Shown: positions 37,163 through 46,962 of the stretch, piece after piece
Layout of the letters: every line of letters begins with the position of its first letter
Numbering within the stretch: position 1 is the stretch's first letter
DNA from: Paracoccus sp. SCSIO 75233
GTDB lineage: Bacteria; Pseudomonadota; Alphaproteobacteria; Rhodobacterales; Rhodobacteraceae
Direction: 5' to 3'
Length of the DNA stretch: 64,000 nucleotides
Assembly: GCF_027912675.1 (NCBI RefSeq)
Contig: NZ_CP115757.1
Coordinates: 1,054,001 to 1,118,000, forward strand
Position numbers and translations under genes: made by a program
Notes under the pieces: generated by a model
Database searches by the model: none
Told to the model about the DNA's origin: nothing
Seen by the model: only the letters and a program-made list of their open reading frames with translations

Positions 37163-39082
37163 ATGACGAACCTGCGCACCAAGGGCAAATCCACGATTGT
37201 CTGGATCCTCATGGGCCTTCTGTTGCTGGGCTTGGGCGGGTTCGGCGTGACCAGCTTCTCCGGCGGCTCGACCGAAATCGGCGCGGTTGGCGAGACCGAG
37301 GTCGATGCGCAGACCTATATGCGGGTGCTGGATGGCGAGTTGCAGAATATCGCCCGCCAGACCGGACAGCGGATGAGCATCGAGGAGGCGCGGGCCTTCG
37401 GCCTGCCGCAATCGGTTCAGGCGCAGCTTTTCACCGCAGCGGCGCTGGCGGAGGAAGCCCGCAAGGCCGGTGTCTCGGTCGGGGACCAGAATGTCGCGGA
37501 GGCGATTGTGACCGCCCCGGCGTTTCAGGGTCCGTCCGGCTTCGACCGTGCCGCCTACAGCGAGACCCTGCGTCGTCAGGGGCTGAACGAGGAAGAATTC
37601 GAACAGGATGTGCGCGAGGATATGGCCCGCACGATCCTGCAAACGGCTGTCGTGTCCGGCGCGGTTGCCCCGCAGGCGCAGGTGGATCAGACAACCGCAT
37701 GGCGGCTGGAGCAGCGGGATTTCTCATGGCTGGAACTGACCGCCGCCGATCTGCCCGGCCCGGTCAATCCGGCGGATGAAGAAACGCTTCAGGCGTGGCA
37801 TCAGGCCAATGCAGACCGCTTCACCTCGCCGGAGGTGCGCAAGATTTCCTATGTCTGGATGACCCCGGAAATGCTGGCGGAGACGGTGGAACTGGACGAT
37901 GCCGCGCTGCGTGAGCTGTACGATTCCCGTTCGGCGGAGTTCAACCAGCCCTCGCGCCGCATGGTCGGGCGGCTGGTGTTCGAAAGCCCGGAGGCCGCCG
38001 AGGCGGCAAAGGCGCGGATCGATGCGGGTGAGGCGGATTTTGAGGTCATCGCCGCCGAGCGCGGCCTGACGCTGGCCGATGCCGATCTGGGTGAGATGAG
38101 CGAGGCGGAGCTGGGCGCTGCCGGGGCAACCGTATTCGCGGCGCAGGATAACGGTGTAGTCGGCCCGGTCGAGACGGATCTGGGACCGGCGTTGTTTTCG
38201 GTGAACGCGATCCTCGACCCGGTCAGCATCAGCTTTGAGGACGCACTGCCGGATCTGCGGGCCGAGGCTGCGACGGCGCGCGCGCGCCGTCTGATCGACG
38301 ATCAGGCCTCCGGGATCGAGGATCTGCTGGCAGGCGGTTCGACGCTTGAGCAGGTGGCCGGGGAAACCGGCATGGAATTCGGCCAGATTGACTGGACCGC
38401 GAATGCCGAGGCTGTACCGGGCGAGATCGGTGGATATACCGCCTTCCGTCAGCAGGCCGCCGTGGTCTCGGAAAGCGATTTCCCGGAACTGTTCGAACTC
38501 GACGATGGCGGGGTGTTTGCGCTGCGTCTGGACGAGGTTGTCGCCCCTGCTTTGATCCCGTTCGAAGATGTTCGTGAACAGGTCGCCGCCGACTGGGCAC
38601 AGGCGGAAGCCCATCGTCAGCTTGTGGCGCTTGGCGAGGAACTGAAGCTGCAAACCGTAGCGGAGACGATTCCCCCGGTTGCCTCCGAAAGCGATGATGC
38701 GCAGGCGGAAGACGGGCAGGATCAGGCCGATGCGAATGCCGCAACGCCCTCGACCGGCAACTGGACCAGCGAGACCGGGATTTTCCGTGACGGCTATCTG
38801 GAAACCGCCCCGCCGAGCCTGGTTGAAAAGGCATTCGCGCTGGAGGAGGGCGAAACCGAACTGCTGGCCGAGGATAACCGTGTCGCCCTGATCCGGGTGG
38901 AGCGGATCATCCCCGCCGATCTGGAAAGCGATCTCGCCAAGGATGTCGCGGCGACTGCGGCGCAGCGGCTGGATGCATCGTTGCAGGCCGATCTGTTCGA
39001 CTACTACGCACGCGCCATTCAGGCCCAGAACGGCATCACGCTTAATCAGGCGGCCATTGCCTCGGTCGAATCGCAGCTGTGA
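37163..39082 (+). CDS. ppiD: Peptidyl-prolyl isomerase, PpiD/SurA-N family
   Basis: 639 aa. An N-terminal transmembrane anchor (about 12-33), a SurA-N-like chaperone region (about 35-180), and a PPIC-type parvulin domain plus repeat (about 240-370), then a long C-terminal chaperone part with an acidic insert (about 510-530). It would sit at the periplasmic face of the SecYEG translocon and help fold outer-membrane proteins. ATG 37163 has AAGGATA upstream. Its stop overlaps the trpE start (GTGA), an odd functional pairing that appears to be conserved in Rhodobacteraceae. Confidence 0.92.
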   Translation: MTNLRTKGKSTIVWILMGLLLLGLGGFGVTSFSGGSTEIGAVGETEVDAQTYMRVLDGELQNIARQTGQRMSIEEARAFGLPQSVQAQLFTAAALAEEARKAGVSVGDQNVAEAIVTAPAFQGPSGFDRAAYSETLRRQGLNEEEFEQDVREDMARTILQTAVVSGAVAPQAQVDQTTAWRLEQRDFSWLELTAADLPGPVNPADEETLQAWHQANADRFTSPEVRKISYVWMTPEMLAETVELDDAALRELYDSRSAEFNQPSRRMVGRLVFESPEAAEAAKARIDAGEADFEVIAAERGLTLADADLGEMSEAELGAAGATVFAAQDNGVVGPVETDLGPALFSVNAILDPVSISFEDALPDLRAEAATARARRLIDDQASGIEDLLAGGSTLEQVAGETGMEFGQIDWTANAEAVPGEIGGYTAFRQQAAVVSESDFPELFELDDGGVFALRLDEVVAPALIPFEDVREQVAADWAQAEAHRQLVALGEELKLQTVAETIPPVASESDDAQAEDGQDQADANAATPSTGNWTSETGIFRDGYLETAPPSLVEKAFALEEGETELLAEDNRVALIRVERIIPADLESDLAKDVAATAAQRLDASLQADLFDYYARAIQAQNGITLNQAAIASVESQL

Positions 39083-40599
39083 GCATGCAGATCGCCCCTG
39101 ATTTCGCGGCTTTCGAGCCCGGCTGGAAGGCCGGGCAGAACCAGCTTCTGACCATGCGGCTCGCCGCCGATCTCGACACGCCGGTCAGTCTGATGCTGAA
39201 ACTGGCCGAGGCCGCGCCGAACAGTTTCGTTCTGGAAAGCGTTACCGGCGGCGAGGTGCGGGGGCGTTATTCGATCATCGGCATGAAGCCCGATCTGATC
39301 TGGGAATGCCGTTCGGGCAAGGCGCGGATCAACCGCGAGGCGCGATACTCCGACAGTTTTGCCGAGGATGACCGCCCGGCCCTCGACAGCCTGCGCGCCT
39401 TGATCGCGGAAAGCCGGATCGAGATGCCGGAGGATGTGCCACCTGCCGCAGCCGGGCTGTTCGGTTATCTCGGCTATGACATGATCCGGCTGGTCGAGCA
39501 TCTGCCGAATGTGAACCCCGACCCGCTGAACGTCCCCGACGCGATGCTGACCCGGCCGTCGGTTGTGGCCGTGCTGGATGGGGTGAAGGGCGAGGTTACG
39601 CTCTGCGCGCCGGTCTGGCACGATGCTGAGATGCCGGCCCGTGCCGCCTACGCCCAGGCCGCCGAGCGGCTGACGGAGGCGCTGCGCAGCCTTGACCGGA
39701 TGCCGCATGAGCCGCGCGAGATCGGCACCGCGCATGAGGTCGGCGCGCCGCGTTCCAACTTCACCCATCAGGGCTATCTGGAGGCGGTCGCGAAGGCCAA
39801 GGAATATATCCGGGCGGGCGATATTTTTCAGGTCGTTCCCGCACAACGCTGGGCGATGGATTTCCCGCTGCCGCCCTTTGCGCTCTATCGCAGCCTGCGC
39901 CGCACCAATCCGTCACCGTTCATGTTCTTCCTGAACCTCGAACCGGAGGAGGGCGGCTTTCAGATCGTCGGTGCAAGCCCGGAGATCCTCGTCAGGCTGC
40001 GCGATGGCGAGGTCACCATCCGCCCGATCGCCGGCACCCGCCCGCGCGGCGCGAATGAGGCCGAGGATCGTGCGCTTGAGGCCGATCTGCTGGCCGATCA
40101 GAAGGAGCTGGCGGAACATCTGATGCTGCTCGATCTGGGCCGCAACGATGTTGGCCGCGTGGCGAAGATCGGCACGGTGCGCCCGACGGAGCAGTTCATC
40201 GTCGAGCGGTATAGCCACGTCATGCATATCGTCTCCAACGTGGTGGGCGAGCTGCGTGAGGGGGAGGATGCGCTCTCCGCGCTGCTGGCAGGTCTGCCCG
40301 CTGGCACGGTGTCTGGCGCGCCCAAGGTCCGTGCGATGGAGATCATCGACGAGCTGGAGCCGGAGAAGCGTGGCGTTTATGCGGGCGCGGTCGGCTATTT
40401 CGCCGCGAATGGCGAGATGGATATGTGTATCGCGCTGCGCACCGGGGTCATCAAGGACCGCCAGCTTTACATCCAGGCAGGTGGCGGCGTCGTCTATGAC
40501 AGCGATCCGGAGGCGGAGTTTCAGGAAACCGTCAACAAGTCGCGGGCGCTGCGCCGCGCGGCAGAGGATGCGGCGCGGTTCGTGCGCGGAAACGGGTAA
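39079..40599 (+). CDS. trpE: Anthranilate synthase component I
   Basis: 506 aa. Converts chorismate to anthranilate with ammonia from TrpG. Regulatory N-terminal domain with the tryptophan-binding element NSFVLESVTGG (about 49-59), and the chorismate-binding C-terminal domain with IAGTRPRGANEAEDRALEADL, LGRNDVGRVA and GTVSGAPKVRAMEI. The start is GTG 39079, overlapping the ppiD stop; ATG 39085 is an alternative. Separated from trpGDC and on the opposite strand. A strong terminator follows. Confidence 0.95.
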   Translation: MSMQIAPDFAAFEPGWKAGQNQLLTMRLAADLDTPVSLMLKLAEAAPNSFVLESVTGGEVRGRYSIIGMKPDLIWECRSGKARINREARYSDSFAEDDRPALDSLRALIAESRIEMPEDVPPAAAGLFGYLGYDMIRLVEHLPNVNPDPLNVPDAMLTRPSVVAVLDGVKGEVTLCAPVWHDAEMPARAAYAQAAERLTEALRSLDRMPHEPREIGTAHEVGAPRSNFTHQGYLEAVAKAKEYIRAGDIFQVVPAQRWAMDFPLPPFALYRSLRRTNPSPFMFFLNLEPEEGGFQIVGASPEILVRLRDGEVTIRPIAGTRPRGANEAEDRALEADLLADQKELAEHLMLLDLGRNDVGRVAKIGTVRPTEQFIVERYSHVMHIVSNVVGELREGEDALSALLAGLPAGTVSGAPKVRAMEIIDELEPEKRGVYAGAVGYFAANGEMDMCIALRTGVIKDRQLYIQAGGGVVYDSDPEAEFQETVNKSRALRRAAEDAARFVRGNG

Positions 40600-40629
40600 A
40601 CCCCGCGTCGGCTGTATCGGCAAACGGAG

Positions 40630-40655
40630 AAAGGGCGGCCCGCAGGCCGCCCTTT
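40630..40655. terminator. Bidirectional terminator between trpE and the PRC-barrel gene
   Basis: Perfect 11-bp stem AAAGGGCGGCC/GGCCGCCCTTT (40630-40640 and 40645-40655) with a CGCA tetraloop, symmetrical for both convergent genes. Confidence 0.9.
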
Positions 40656-40674
40656 CCGATTACATGAACAAGGA

Positions 40675-41589
40675 TCAGTTGGCCGGGGCCACTTCACCTT
40701 CCGCCGGGGCGGGGGCCATCGTGTCGCCCGTCGCTGCTGCGGGGGCCGGGGCCTGCGCGCGCTCGCGGAAGACATAATCCGGCGCGGCTTCGGCTTCTTC
40801 TGCCGTCAGCTCAGCCGTGATTTCTTCGGCGTCATAGTTCACCGTAAGCTGATCCCAGGGCAGGGCGATCTGCTTTTCACCGATGCCGAGGAAACCGCCG
40901 ACGCCGACAATCGCCGCGATCATCGCGCCGTTTTCGGTATCGACGATCAGATCGTTGATGCGACCGATATTGTCGCCGCTGGGCGAGGTCACATTGGCGC
41001 CGACGATCCAGTCGGTGCGAAGCTCATTCGCGGCCTGCTCCCGCTCGACCTTGTCGCTGCTGGCCATTTCCGCTTCGAGGGCTGCGGCGTCCGTCTCCTC
41101 CGCATCTGCTGCGGCGTCCGGCATGGTGTCAGCACCTTCGGCAGGCGCTTCTTCGGCCGCCATGTCGCCGTCAGTGCCTTCGCTCATGGCAGCGTCATCC
41201 GCCATTTCGGCACCTTCGGTCGACTCACCAGTGTCACCGGCTGCATCGCCCATATCCGCGGCCTCGTTGGCAGCGTCGCCAGCCGCGTCAGCGGCCTCAT
41301 TCGCTGCGTCCGAGGTTGCCTCTGCCGCATCGCCAGCAGCGTCGGTCGCGGCATCGGCGGCGTCACCTGCCGCATCCATCGCTTCGTTTGCGGCATCGCC
41401 AGCGGCATCCGCCGCGTCGCCTGCGGCCTCAGCGGTCGCATCCGCGGCATCGCTGGCCGCTTCACCGGCATCCTGCGCCGCGTTTTCCGTCGCCTCAGCG
41501 GCGTCTTCGGCAGCGTTTTCAGTTTCCTGCGCATAAACAAAGCCTGACAAGGGCAGCACAAGGGCGGTCGTCAGAAGAATCTTACGCAT
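40675..41589 (-). CDS. Secreted PRC-barrel protein with alanine-rich 11-residue repeats
   Basis: 304 aa. Signal peptide ending LSGFVYAQ (about 21). Residues about 22-115 form an Ala/Asp/Glu repeat with an 11-residue period (DAAGDAANEAM, DAAGDAADAAT, DAAGDAAEATS, DAAGDAANEAA), resembling LEA-type amphipathic helices. Residues about 116-180 are acidic and disordered-looking. A PRC-barrel domain follows (about 195-275: DWIVGANVTSPSGDNIGRIND, GVGGFLGIGEKQIALPW as landmarks, given in part), then a Pro/Ala tail. ATG 41589 has a perfect AAGGAGG. The role is unknown; envelope or desiccation stress is a guess. Confidence 0.85.
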   Translation of the reverse strand: MRKILLTTALVLPLSGFVYAQETENAAEDAAEATENAAQDAGEAASDAADATAEAAGDAADAAGDAANEAMDAAGDAADAATDAAGDAAEATSDAANEAADAAGDAANEAADMGDAAGDTGESTEGAEMADDAAMSEGTDGDMAAEEAPAEGADTMPDAAADAEETDAAALEAEMASSDKVEREQAANELRTDWIVGANVTSPSGDNIGRINDLIVDTENGAMIAAIVGVGGFLGIGEKQIALPWDQLTVNYDAEEITAELTAEEAEAAPDYVFRERAQAPAPAAATGDTMAPAPAEGEVAPAN

Positions 41590-41686
41590 GGGTTCCTCCT
41601 TCAGAGTTGCGCAGCCACCGGACCGGCAGCCGCATCGGAAAACCAATACGAAAGATACAGATTAAGTTCCTGTAACAAATGCTAGC

Positions 41687-41702
41687 CGGCAGAATTCTGC
41701 CG
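41687..41702. repeat. 16-bp perfect palindrome
   Basis: CGGCAGAATTCTGCCG lies in the 150-nt AT-rich gap between gpt and the PRC-barrel gene. It could be an operator or a weak terminator for gpt; there is no T-run. Confidence 0.4.
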
Positions 41703-41740
41703 CCAACATCAGATATAAGATGTAAATATTTGATATATAA

Positions 41741-42244
41741 TCAATCTTCTCCGCGATAGGGGCGGACATATTGCAGCGCCATGTCCCACGGAAAGAAGAT
41801 CCAGGTGTCCTGACTGACCTCGGTCACATAGGATTGAACGATGGGTTTCCCCTTCGGTTTGGCGTAGACCGTGGCGAAATGCGCCTTCGGATACATCTGC
41901 CGGACCAACTCCAGCGTGCGCCCGGAATCGACCAGATCGTCGACGATCAGAATATCCTCACCTTCGCCCATCAGCGTGTCGTCGGGCCGTTTCAGCACCT
42001 CCAGATCGCCCTGATCGACCGGGCCGGTGCCGCGATAGGATCGGACGGAGATCGTGTCGATGGTGCGGATATCCAGCTCCCGCGCGACGATCATCGCGGG
42101 CACCATGCCGCCACGCGTGATGGCAACCACGGCCCGCCAATCGGTCCCGTCGAGCCGCCACGCAAGGGCCCGGGCATCGCGATGCAGTTGATCCCAGCTA
42201 ACGTGAAAGCCTTTTTCATGGGGCAGGCGGGTGGCGTCGGACAT
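41741..42244 (-). CDS. gpt: Xanthine phosphoribosyltransferase
   Basis: 167 aa. Salvages xanthine and guanine with PRPP. The PRPP-binding motif is [13 protein letters not shown] (about 98-110); the N-terminal [11 protein letters not shown] and the C-terminal [10 protein letters not shown], whose tryptophans stack on the purine, are typical of Gpt. It is followed downstream by an AT-rich gap and preceded by a LysE-type exporter gene 9 nt upstream on the same strand, so the two may share a transcript. Confidence 0.94.
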   Translation of the reverse strand: MSDATRLPHEKGFHVSWDQLHRDARALAWRLDGTDWRAVVAITRGGMVPAMIVARELDIRTIDTISVRSYRGTGPVDQGDLEVLKRPDDTLMGEGEDILIVDDLVDSGRTLELVRQMYPKAHFATVYAKPKGKPIVQSYVTEVSQDTWIFFPWDMALQYVRPYRGED

Positions 42245-42253
42245 AGTTCCCTC

Positions 42254-42907
42254 TCAGCTTTTGAAGATCAGCATCAGCCCGAGCGCGAAAAGCACCACCG
42301 AGGCCAGCCGGTCGATCCAGAATTTTGCGCCAAAGTAACGCCGCCGCATGGTGGCTGTCGACATGGCAAGCGTAACGACTGTGTACCAGAACAACTCGGT
42401 CGAGACCCCGGTCAGGTAGATCGATATCTGTTTGCCCAGCGAAAGCTCGCCCGGAAACAGGCGCAGGATCAGTGCGGCGTAGAACAGGGCCGGTTTGGGG
42501 TTGGACAGGTTCAGAAGCACGCCGCCAAAAAAGCCCCGCCCGAATTTCTTTTCCGCCGCTTCCGGCAGCGGACCGCGCGCGTTCTTCCACAACTGCCACG
42601 CAACCCAGATGATATAGACCCCGCCGATGATCTTCACGGCCATATAGGCCTGTGGATGGGACCGGAAGATCAGCGCCAGCCCGGCAAGCGCGAACAGGCA
42701 CCACAGCGATGCACCGATGGCAAGGCCCAGCCCGAAAGGCAGCGCCTCCTCCCGCCCGCGCGAGAAGGAGGTCTGAATGGCTGCCACGATGGCCGGCCCC
42801 GGCGACAACAGCGCGACCGAGATCAGCCCGACCAGCGTCAGATAAGGCTCGATACCAGACAGATCAGCCGTCCTTGCGTCCTGAAACCGCGTCGATATCA
42901 GGCGCAT
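42254..42907 (-). CDS. LysE/RhtB family amino acid exporter
   Basis: 217 aa with about six transmembrane segments. LysE signatures: LLSPGPAIVAAIQTSFSRGR near the N terminus and FFGGVLLNLSNPKPALFY in the middle. By family it exports an amino acid or derivative. The only ATG that fits is 42907, which overlaps the fabI end by 44 nt; no closer start codon precedes the first membrane segment. That overlap couples it to fabI, though the functions are unrelated. Confidence 0.88.
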   Translation of the reverse strand: MRLISTRFQDARTADLSGIEPYLTLVGLISVALLSPGPAIVAAIQTSFSRGREEALPFGLGLAIGASLWCLFALAGLALIFRSHPQAYMAVKIIGGVYIIWVAWQLWKNARGPLPEAAEKKFGRGFFGGVLLNLSNPKPALFYAALILRLFPGELSLGKQISIYLTGVSTELFWYTVVTLAMSTATMRRRYFGAKFWIDRLASVVLFALGLMLIFKS

Positions 42908-43700
42908 CGACCGCCTTCATCCCGACGAGGTGATAGCCCGCATCGACGTGATGGGTCTCTCCGGTGACACCGCTGCCCAGATCGGACAGCAGATAAAGCG
43001 CGGATTTGCCGACCTCATCCTGGGTGACATTGCGGCGCAGCGGCGAATTTAATTCATTCCATTTCAGGATATAGCGGAAATCGCCGATGCCGGATGCGGC
43101 CAGCGTCTTGATCGGACCGGCGCTGATCGCGTTGACGCGAATCCCATCCTTGCCCAGATCCTCGGCCATGTAGCGCACCGAAGCTTCCAGCGCCGATTTC
43201 GCGACGCCCATGACGTTGTAATGCGGCATGACCCGCTCGGCACCATAATAGGTCAGCGTCACCATGCTGCCGCCCGCCTCCATCAGCGCCGCTGCGTGGC
43301 GCGCCACCAGCGTGAAGGAGTAGACCGAGACATCCATCGTCGTCAGGAAGTTGTCACGGGTGGTGTCGACATAGCGCCCGCGAAGCTGGGATTTGTCCGA
43401 ATAGCCGATGGCGTGGACAAGAAAGTCCAGCTTTCCCCATTTTTCCGCAATATCCGCGAACATCTGTTCCACGGTTGTTTCGTCTGTAACATCGCAGTCG
43501 AACAACAAATCGCTGCCCAGCTCTTTCGCGAGCGGCTCTGCCCGTTTCTTCATCGTATCGCCTTGATAAGAAAGCGCTAGTTCCGCCCCCTCATCCGCGA
43601 GCGCCTTGGCGATCCCCCAGGCGATGGATTTGTCGTTGGCCAACCCCATGATGAGGCCCCGACGACCTTTCATCAGCCCGCCCCGTTCGCTGCTTGACAT
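42864..43700 (-). CDS. fabI: Enoyl-ACP reductase (NADH), FabI type
   Basis: 278 aa short-chain dehydrogenase fold. Catalyses the last reduction of each fatty acid elongation cycle and is the triclosan target. N-terminal RRGLIMGLANDKSIAWGIA (divergent glycine motif of FabI), SMVTLTYYGAERVMPHYNVMGVAK with the catalytic Tyr-x6-Lys, and SAGPIKTLAASGI. ATG 43700 allows a short N-terminal extension (MSSSERGGL) before the conserved start; ATG 43673 is an alternative. Divergent from pdxH. Confidence 0.95.
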   Translation of the reverse strand: MSSSERGGLMKGRRGLIMGLANDKSIAWGIAKALADEGAELALSYQGDTMKKRAEPLAKELGSDLLFDCDVTDETTVEQMFADIAEKWGKLDFLVHAIGYSDKSQLRGRYVDTTRDNFLTTMDVSVYSFTLVARHAAALMEAGGSMVTLTYYGAERVMPHYNVMGVAKSALEASVRYMAEDLGKDGIRVNAISAGPIKTLAASGIGDFRYILKWNELNSPLRRNVTQDEVGKSALYLLSDLGSGVTGETHHVDAGYHLVGMKAVDAPDIDAVSGRKDG

Positions 43701-43758
43701 GCCAGTCTCCGTCTTACCTTTTGGGCAGGATTAGGCCAAACCCCCGGAGTCATCAAGC

Positions 43759-44403
43759 ATGAGCGCATCTGACGATATTTTCACCGGCGATAATCCGTTC
43801 ATAATTGCAAGGTCCTGGCTGGCCGAGGCAGAGGCGACGGAGCCGAACGATCCCAATGCGATTGCGCTGGCCACCGTGGATGCGTCGGGCCTGCCGGATG
43901 CGCGTATGGTGCTTCTGAAAGAGATCGAGGCGCATGACGATGGTGGCGGGGCGTTCGTCTTCTACACCAACTACGAAAGCGCCAAGGGTACGCAGATCGA
44001 GGCGACCGGCAAGGCCGCTTTCGTCATGCACTGGAAGTCGCTGCGCCGGCAAATCCGCGTGCGCGGAACCGTCACCCGCGAGGAGGGGCCGCAGGCAGAT
44101 GACTATTACGCCAGCCGGGCGCTGCAAAGCCGGATCGGGGCCTGGGCCTCTGCCCAGAGCCGTCCGCTGTCATCACGCGCGGCGCTGATGGCCGAGGTGG
44201 CGCGGCAGGGTGCAAAACATGGCACCAACCCGGCGCGCCCGTCCTTCTGGGGCGGCTACCGTATCGCTCCGGTACAGATGGAATTTTGGGCAGACGGCGC
44301 TTTCCGGCTGCATAATAGGTTTTTGTGGACAAAAGCTGAAGCTAGAGCGGTTGCCGAAGGCGAGATTCGAGGCCCGTGGCGCGTCACACGCCTGTCCCCA
44401 TAG
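43759..44403 (+). CDS. pdxH: Pyridoxamine 5'-phosphate oxidase
   Basis: 214 aa FMN enzyme that makes pyridoxal 5'-phosphate. Motifs: [36 protein letters not shown], and the C-terminal signature [12 protein letters not shown]...[10 protein letters not shown]. Length is standard. It is a single gene, divergent from fabI across 58 nt. Downstream is a 163-nt AT-richer gap with no further gene, including an imperfect TAGCGTC/GACGCTA repeat. Confidence 0.95.
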   Translation: MSASDDIFTGDNPFIIARSWLAEAEATEPNDPNAIALATVDASGLPDARMVLLKEIEAHDDGGGAFVFYTNYESAKGTQIEATGKAAFVMHWKSLRRQIRVRGTVTREEGPQADDYYASRALQSRIGAWASAQSRPLSSRAALMAEVARQGAKHGTNPARPSFWGGYRIAPVQMEFWADGAFRLHNRFLWTKAEARAVAEGEIRGPWRVTRLSP

Positions 44404-44566
44404 TCATGTTGCTGTCTATTTGCTTGAAATGTATACAAATGTGAGGTACTAACGTAGCGTCAGCATCCATTTTCCTACGGGACGCTATTCAAGCAATATG
44501 GCATTCTCCTTGCCGCATCAGAAACAAGATTGACCTATAGTAAGTCAGTCCAGACAAAATGGTAAC

Positions 44567-45094
44567 ATGACGATTTTTGACGACAGCACAGCTGCCGAGG
44601 TGAGTGGTTCGATCAAGTGGTTCGACCCGACTCGTGGCTTCGGTTTCATTCTCAGCGACGAAGGCGGCCCGGATATTTTGCTGCACGCGAATGTTTTGCG
44701 AAATTTCGGTCAGGGATCGGTGTCTGACAGGGCGCGGATCAGGGTTCTGGTTCAGCCGACCGCGCGCGGTTATCAGGCAGTCAAGGTGCTTGAGATCGAG
44801 CCGGTCGAAAACGAAGGCGCACCGCCGATCAGCGACCTTGCCGACACGCCGCCCGCCATGCTTGCGGCGTTGCCTTTCCTTCCGGCGCGCGTAAAGTGGT
44901 TCGACAAGTCGAAGGGGTTTGGCTTCGCAAATCTTTTCGGCAAGCCGGGTGACGTATTCCTTCATTGCGAGGTGCTGCGCCATTGCGGATTGTCGGATCT
45001 GGCCGTCGGCGAAGCCGTTGCATTGCGGGTTGTGGAAGGCAGGCGCGGGCTGATGGCGGCCCAGATTGCGCCGTGGGAAAAGGTGAGTTGTTAA
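44567..45094 (+). CDS. Cold-shock protein with two CSD domains
   Basis: 175 aa. Two cold-shock domains, about 10-75 and 105-170, each with the RNP1-like motif: SIKWFDPTRGFGFILSD and VKWFDKSKGFGFANLF. RNP2-like parts are DILLHANVL and DVFLHCEVL. Such tandem CSD proteins bind RNA or single-stranded DNA and are common in alphaproteobacteria. The gap upstream is comparatively AT-rich, as for cold-shock leaders. The stop overlaps the DUF192 gene start by 7 nt. Confidence 0.92.
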   Translation: MTIFDDSTAAEVSGSIKWFDPTRGFGFILSDEGGPDILLHANVLRNFGQGSVSDRARIRVLVQPTARGYQAVKVLEIEPVENEGAPPISDLADTPPAMLAALPFLPARVKWFDKSKGFGFANLFGKPGDVFLHCEVLRHCGLSDLAVGEAVALRVVEGRRGLMAAQIAPWEKVSC

Positions 45095-45606
45095 TCAAAA
45101 CCGGCTTCGGCCTGCTGATGGCCGTGTTGCTGCCCGTTTCGGCCGCGATTGCACAGACCAGTGACCAGACCGGCGCGCAGAATGTGACATGCGCGTTGGA
45201 TCAGGCGATTATCCCCGATGCGGATGTCTCGATCACGGTCGAGATTGCCGATGACAATGCCGAACGCGCGCTTGGCCTGATGTTCCGCGAAACCCTCGCG
45301 CCAGAGACCGGCATGCTGTTCATTTTCGAACAGCCCCGTCCCGCGTCGTTCTGGATGAAGAACACGCTGATCCCGCTGGATCTGCTGTTCATCGACGATA
45401 CCGGCGAAATCCGCCGGATCCATCCCAATGCGATCCCGCATGACGAAACCCCCATTCCCGGCGCTGCCCCAAACGATCCCGCACCCGAACGGCTGATGGT
45501 GCTGGAGATTGGCGGCGGCGAAGCCGAACGGCTGGGGATTGAGGAGGGGATGACCGTGGCCCATCCCGGCTTTGCAACCGACCGCGCCGCCTTGCCCTGC
45601 AACTAG
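45088..45606 (+). CDS. DUF192 family secreted protein
   Basis: 172 aa. Signal peptide from TTG 45088 (LIKTGFGLLMAVLLPVSAAIAQ), then a DUF192 domain (about 45-165) with ERALGLMFRETLAPETGMLF, SFWMKNTLIPLDLLFID and the ending GMTVAHPG. Function is unknown; the fold is known in archaeal and bacterial exported proteins. TTG is favoured over ATG 45118 because it gives a full signal peptide and has GGAAAAGG upstream. Coupled to the CSD gene; a tRNA gene follows 52 nt later. Confidence 0.88.
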   Translation: MLIKTGFGLLMAVLLPVSAAIAQTSDQTGAQNVTCALDQAIIPDADVSITVEIADDNAERALGLMFRETLAPETGMLFIFEQPRPASFWMKNTLIPLDLLFIDDTGEIRRIHPNAIPHDETPIPGAAPNDPAPERLMVLEIGGGEAERLGIEEGMTVAHPGFATDRAALPCN

Positions 45607-45658
45607 TTTGCAATCGGGGCTTCCCCCCCGGCGCAACACTCGCTAGAAGGCAGGCTGT

Positions 45659-45735
<77 letters not shown>

Positions 45736-45842
45736 TGTCCATAAATCTGCCCGACGCGTCGTTCTCGCCCGCTGCCGCTGGACCTTGGTCGCCGTGACGC
45801 GTAAAGACCCCCGCAACAAGTTTTACCGCACGGGATTACGAC

Positions 45843-46940
45843 ATGGGCTTTCGCATGGGGATCGTCGGGCTGCCGAATGTCGGCAAGTCCACTCTGTTCA
45901 ACGCACTCACCCGCACCGCCGCCGCGCAGGCGGCGAATTTTCCGTTCTGCACGATTGAGCCGAATGTGGGTGAGGTGGGCGTGCCTGACCCGCGTCTGGA
46001 CCGGCTGGCGGGGATCGCGGGGTCCAAGCAGATCATCCCGACGCGCATCACCTTTGTCGATATCGCCGGTCTCGTGAAAGGGGCCAGCAAGGGCGAGGGG
46101 CTCGGCAACCAGTTCCTCGCCAATATCCGCGAGGTGGACGCGATTGCCCATGTGCTGCGCTGCTTTGAAGATGGCGATGTCACCCATGTCGAGGGGCGTG
46201 TCGATCCGCTGGCGGATGCCGAGACCATCGAGACGGAGCTTATGATTGCCGATCTCGAAAGCCTTGAGAAACGCATCGCCAATCTCAGCCGCAAGATCAA
46301 CGCGGGCGACAAGCAGGCCAAGGAAGATGCGCGCCTGATGAACGCCGCGAAAGAGGCGCTGGAGGCAGGCCGTCCCGCCCGCAGCGTCGAGGTAGCAGAA
46401 GATGACCGCAAGGCGTGGAACATGCTGCAACTCCTGACCGCGAAGCCGGTGCTCTATGTCTGCAACGTGGCCGAGGACGAGGCGGCGGAAGGCAATGCCT
46501 ATTCCGCGCAGGTCGCGAAAATGGCGGCGGAGCAGGGGGCTGGGCATGTGGTGATCTCCGCCAAGATCGAGGAGGAGATCAGCCAGCTCGACGCCGAGGA
46601 GGCCGAGATGTTCCTGGGCGAGATGGGGCTGGAAGAGGCCGGTCTCGACCGTCTGATCCGGGCGGGCTACGAATTGCTCGGCCTGCAAACCTATTTCACC
46701 GTCGGCCCGAAAGAGGCGCGGGCCTGGACCATCCGCAAAGGCACGCTCGCCCCGGCGGCGGCAGGTGTGATCCACGGCGATTTCGAGCGCGGCTTTATCC
46801 GTGCTGAAACCATTGCTTATGACGATTATGTCAGCGGCAATGGCGAGGCCGGGGCGCGCGAGGCCGGAAAGCTGCGGGTCGAGGGCAAGACCTATGAGGT
46901 CAAGGACGGCGACGTCCTGCATTTCCTGTTCAATGCCTGA
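45843..46940 (+). CDS. ychF: Redox-regulated ATPase YchF (Obg-like)
   Basis: 365 aa. Walker [12 protein letters not shown] (about 9-19), [20 protein letters not shown] (switch II), the NVAED-type G4 replacement ([10 protein letters not shown]) typical of ATP-binding YchF, and a C-terminal TGS domain (about 280-365) ending [11 protein letters not shown]. Binds ribosomes and influences translation start and oxidative-stress response. It follows the tRNA gene by 107 nt of sequence in which I see nothing else. Confidence 0.95.
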   Translation: MGFRMGIVGLPNVGKSTLFNALTRTAAAQAANFPFCTIEPNVGEVGVPDPRLDRLAGIAGSKQIIPTRITFVDIAGLVKGASKGEGLGNQFLANIREVDAIAHVLRCFEDGDVTHVEGRVDPLADAETIETELMIADLESLEKRIANLSRKINAGDKQAKEDARLMNAAKEALEAGRPARSVEVAEDDRKAWNMLQLLTAKPVLYVCNVAEDEAAEGNAYSAQVAKMAAEQGAGHVVISAKIEEEISQLDAEEAEMFLGEMGLEEAGLDRLIRAGYELLGLQTYFTVGPKEARAWTIRKGTLAPAAAGVIHGDFERGFIRAETIAYDDYVSGNGEAGAREAGKLRVEGKTYEVKDGDVLHFLFNA

Positions 46941-46943
46941 GTG

Positions 46944-46962
46944 CCGGGGCGTTCAGCCCCGG
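46944..46962. terminator. Hairpin between ychF and modC stops
   Basis: CCGGGGC/GCCCCGG (46944-46950 and 46956-46962) with a 5-nt loop, partly inside the modC stop. There is no T-run, so only a weak candidate. Confidence 0.35.

Noticed and set aside
41655..41680. GGAAC-N15-CGTATT upstream of the PRC-barrel gene, resembling an EcfG (general stress) promoter
   Set aside because: The spacing is short and the second element does not match CGTT; kept only as an idea.
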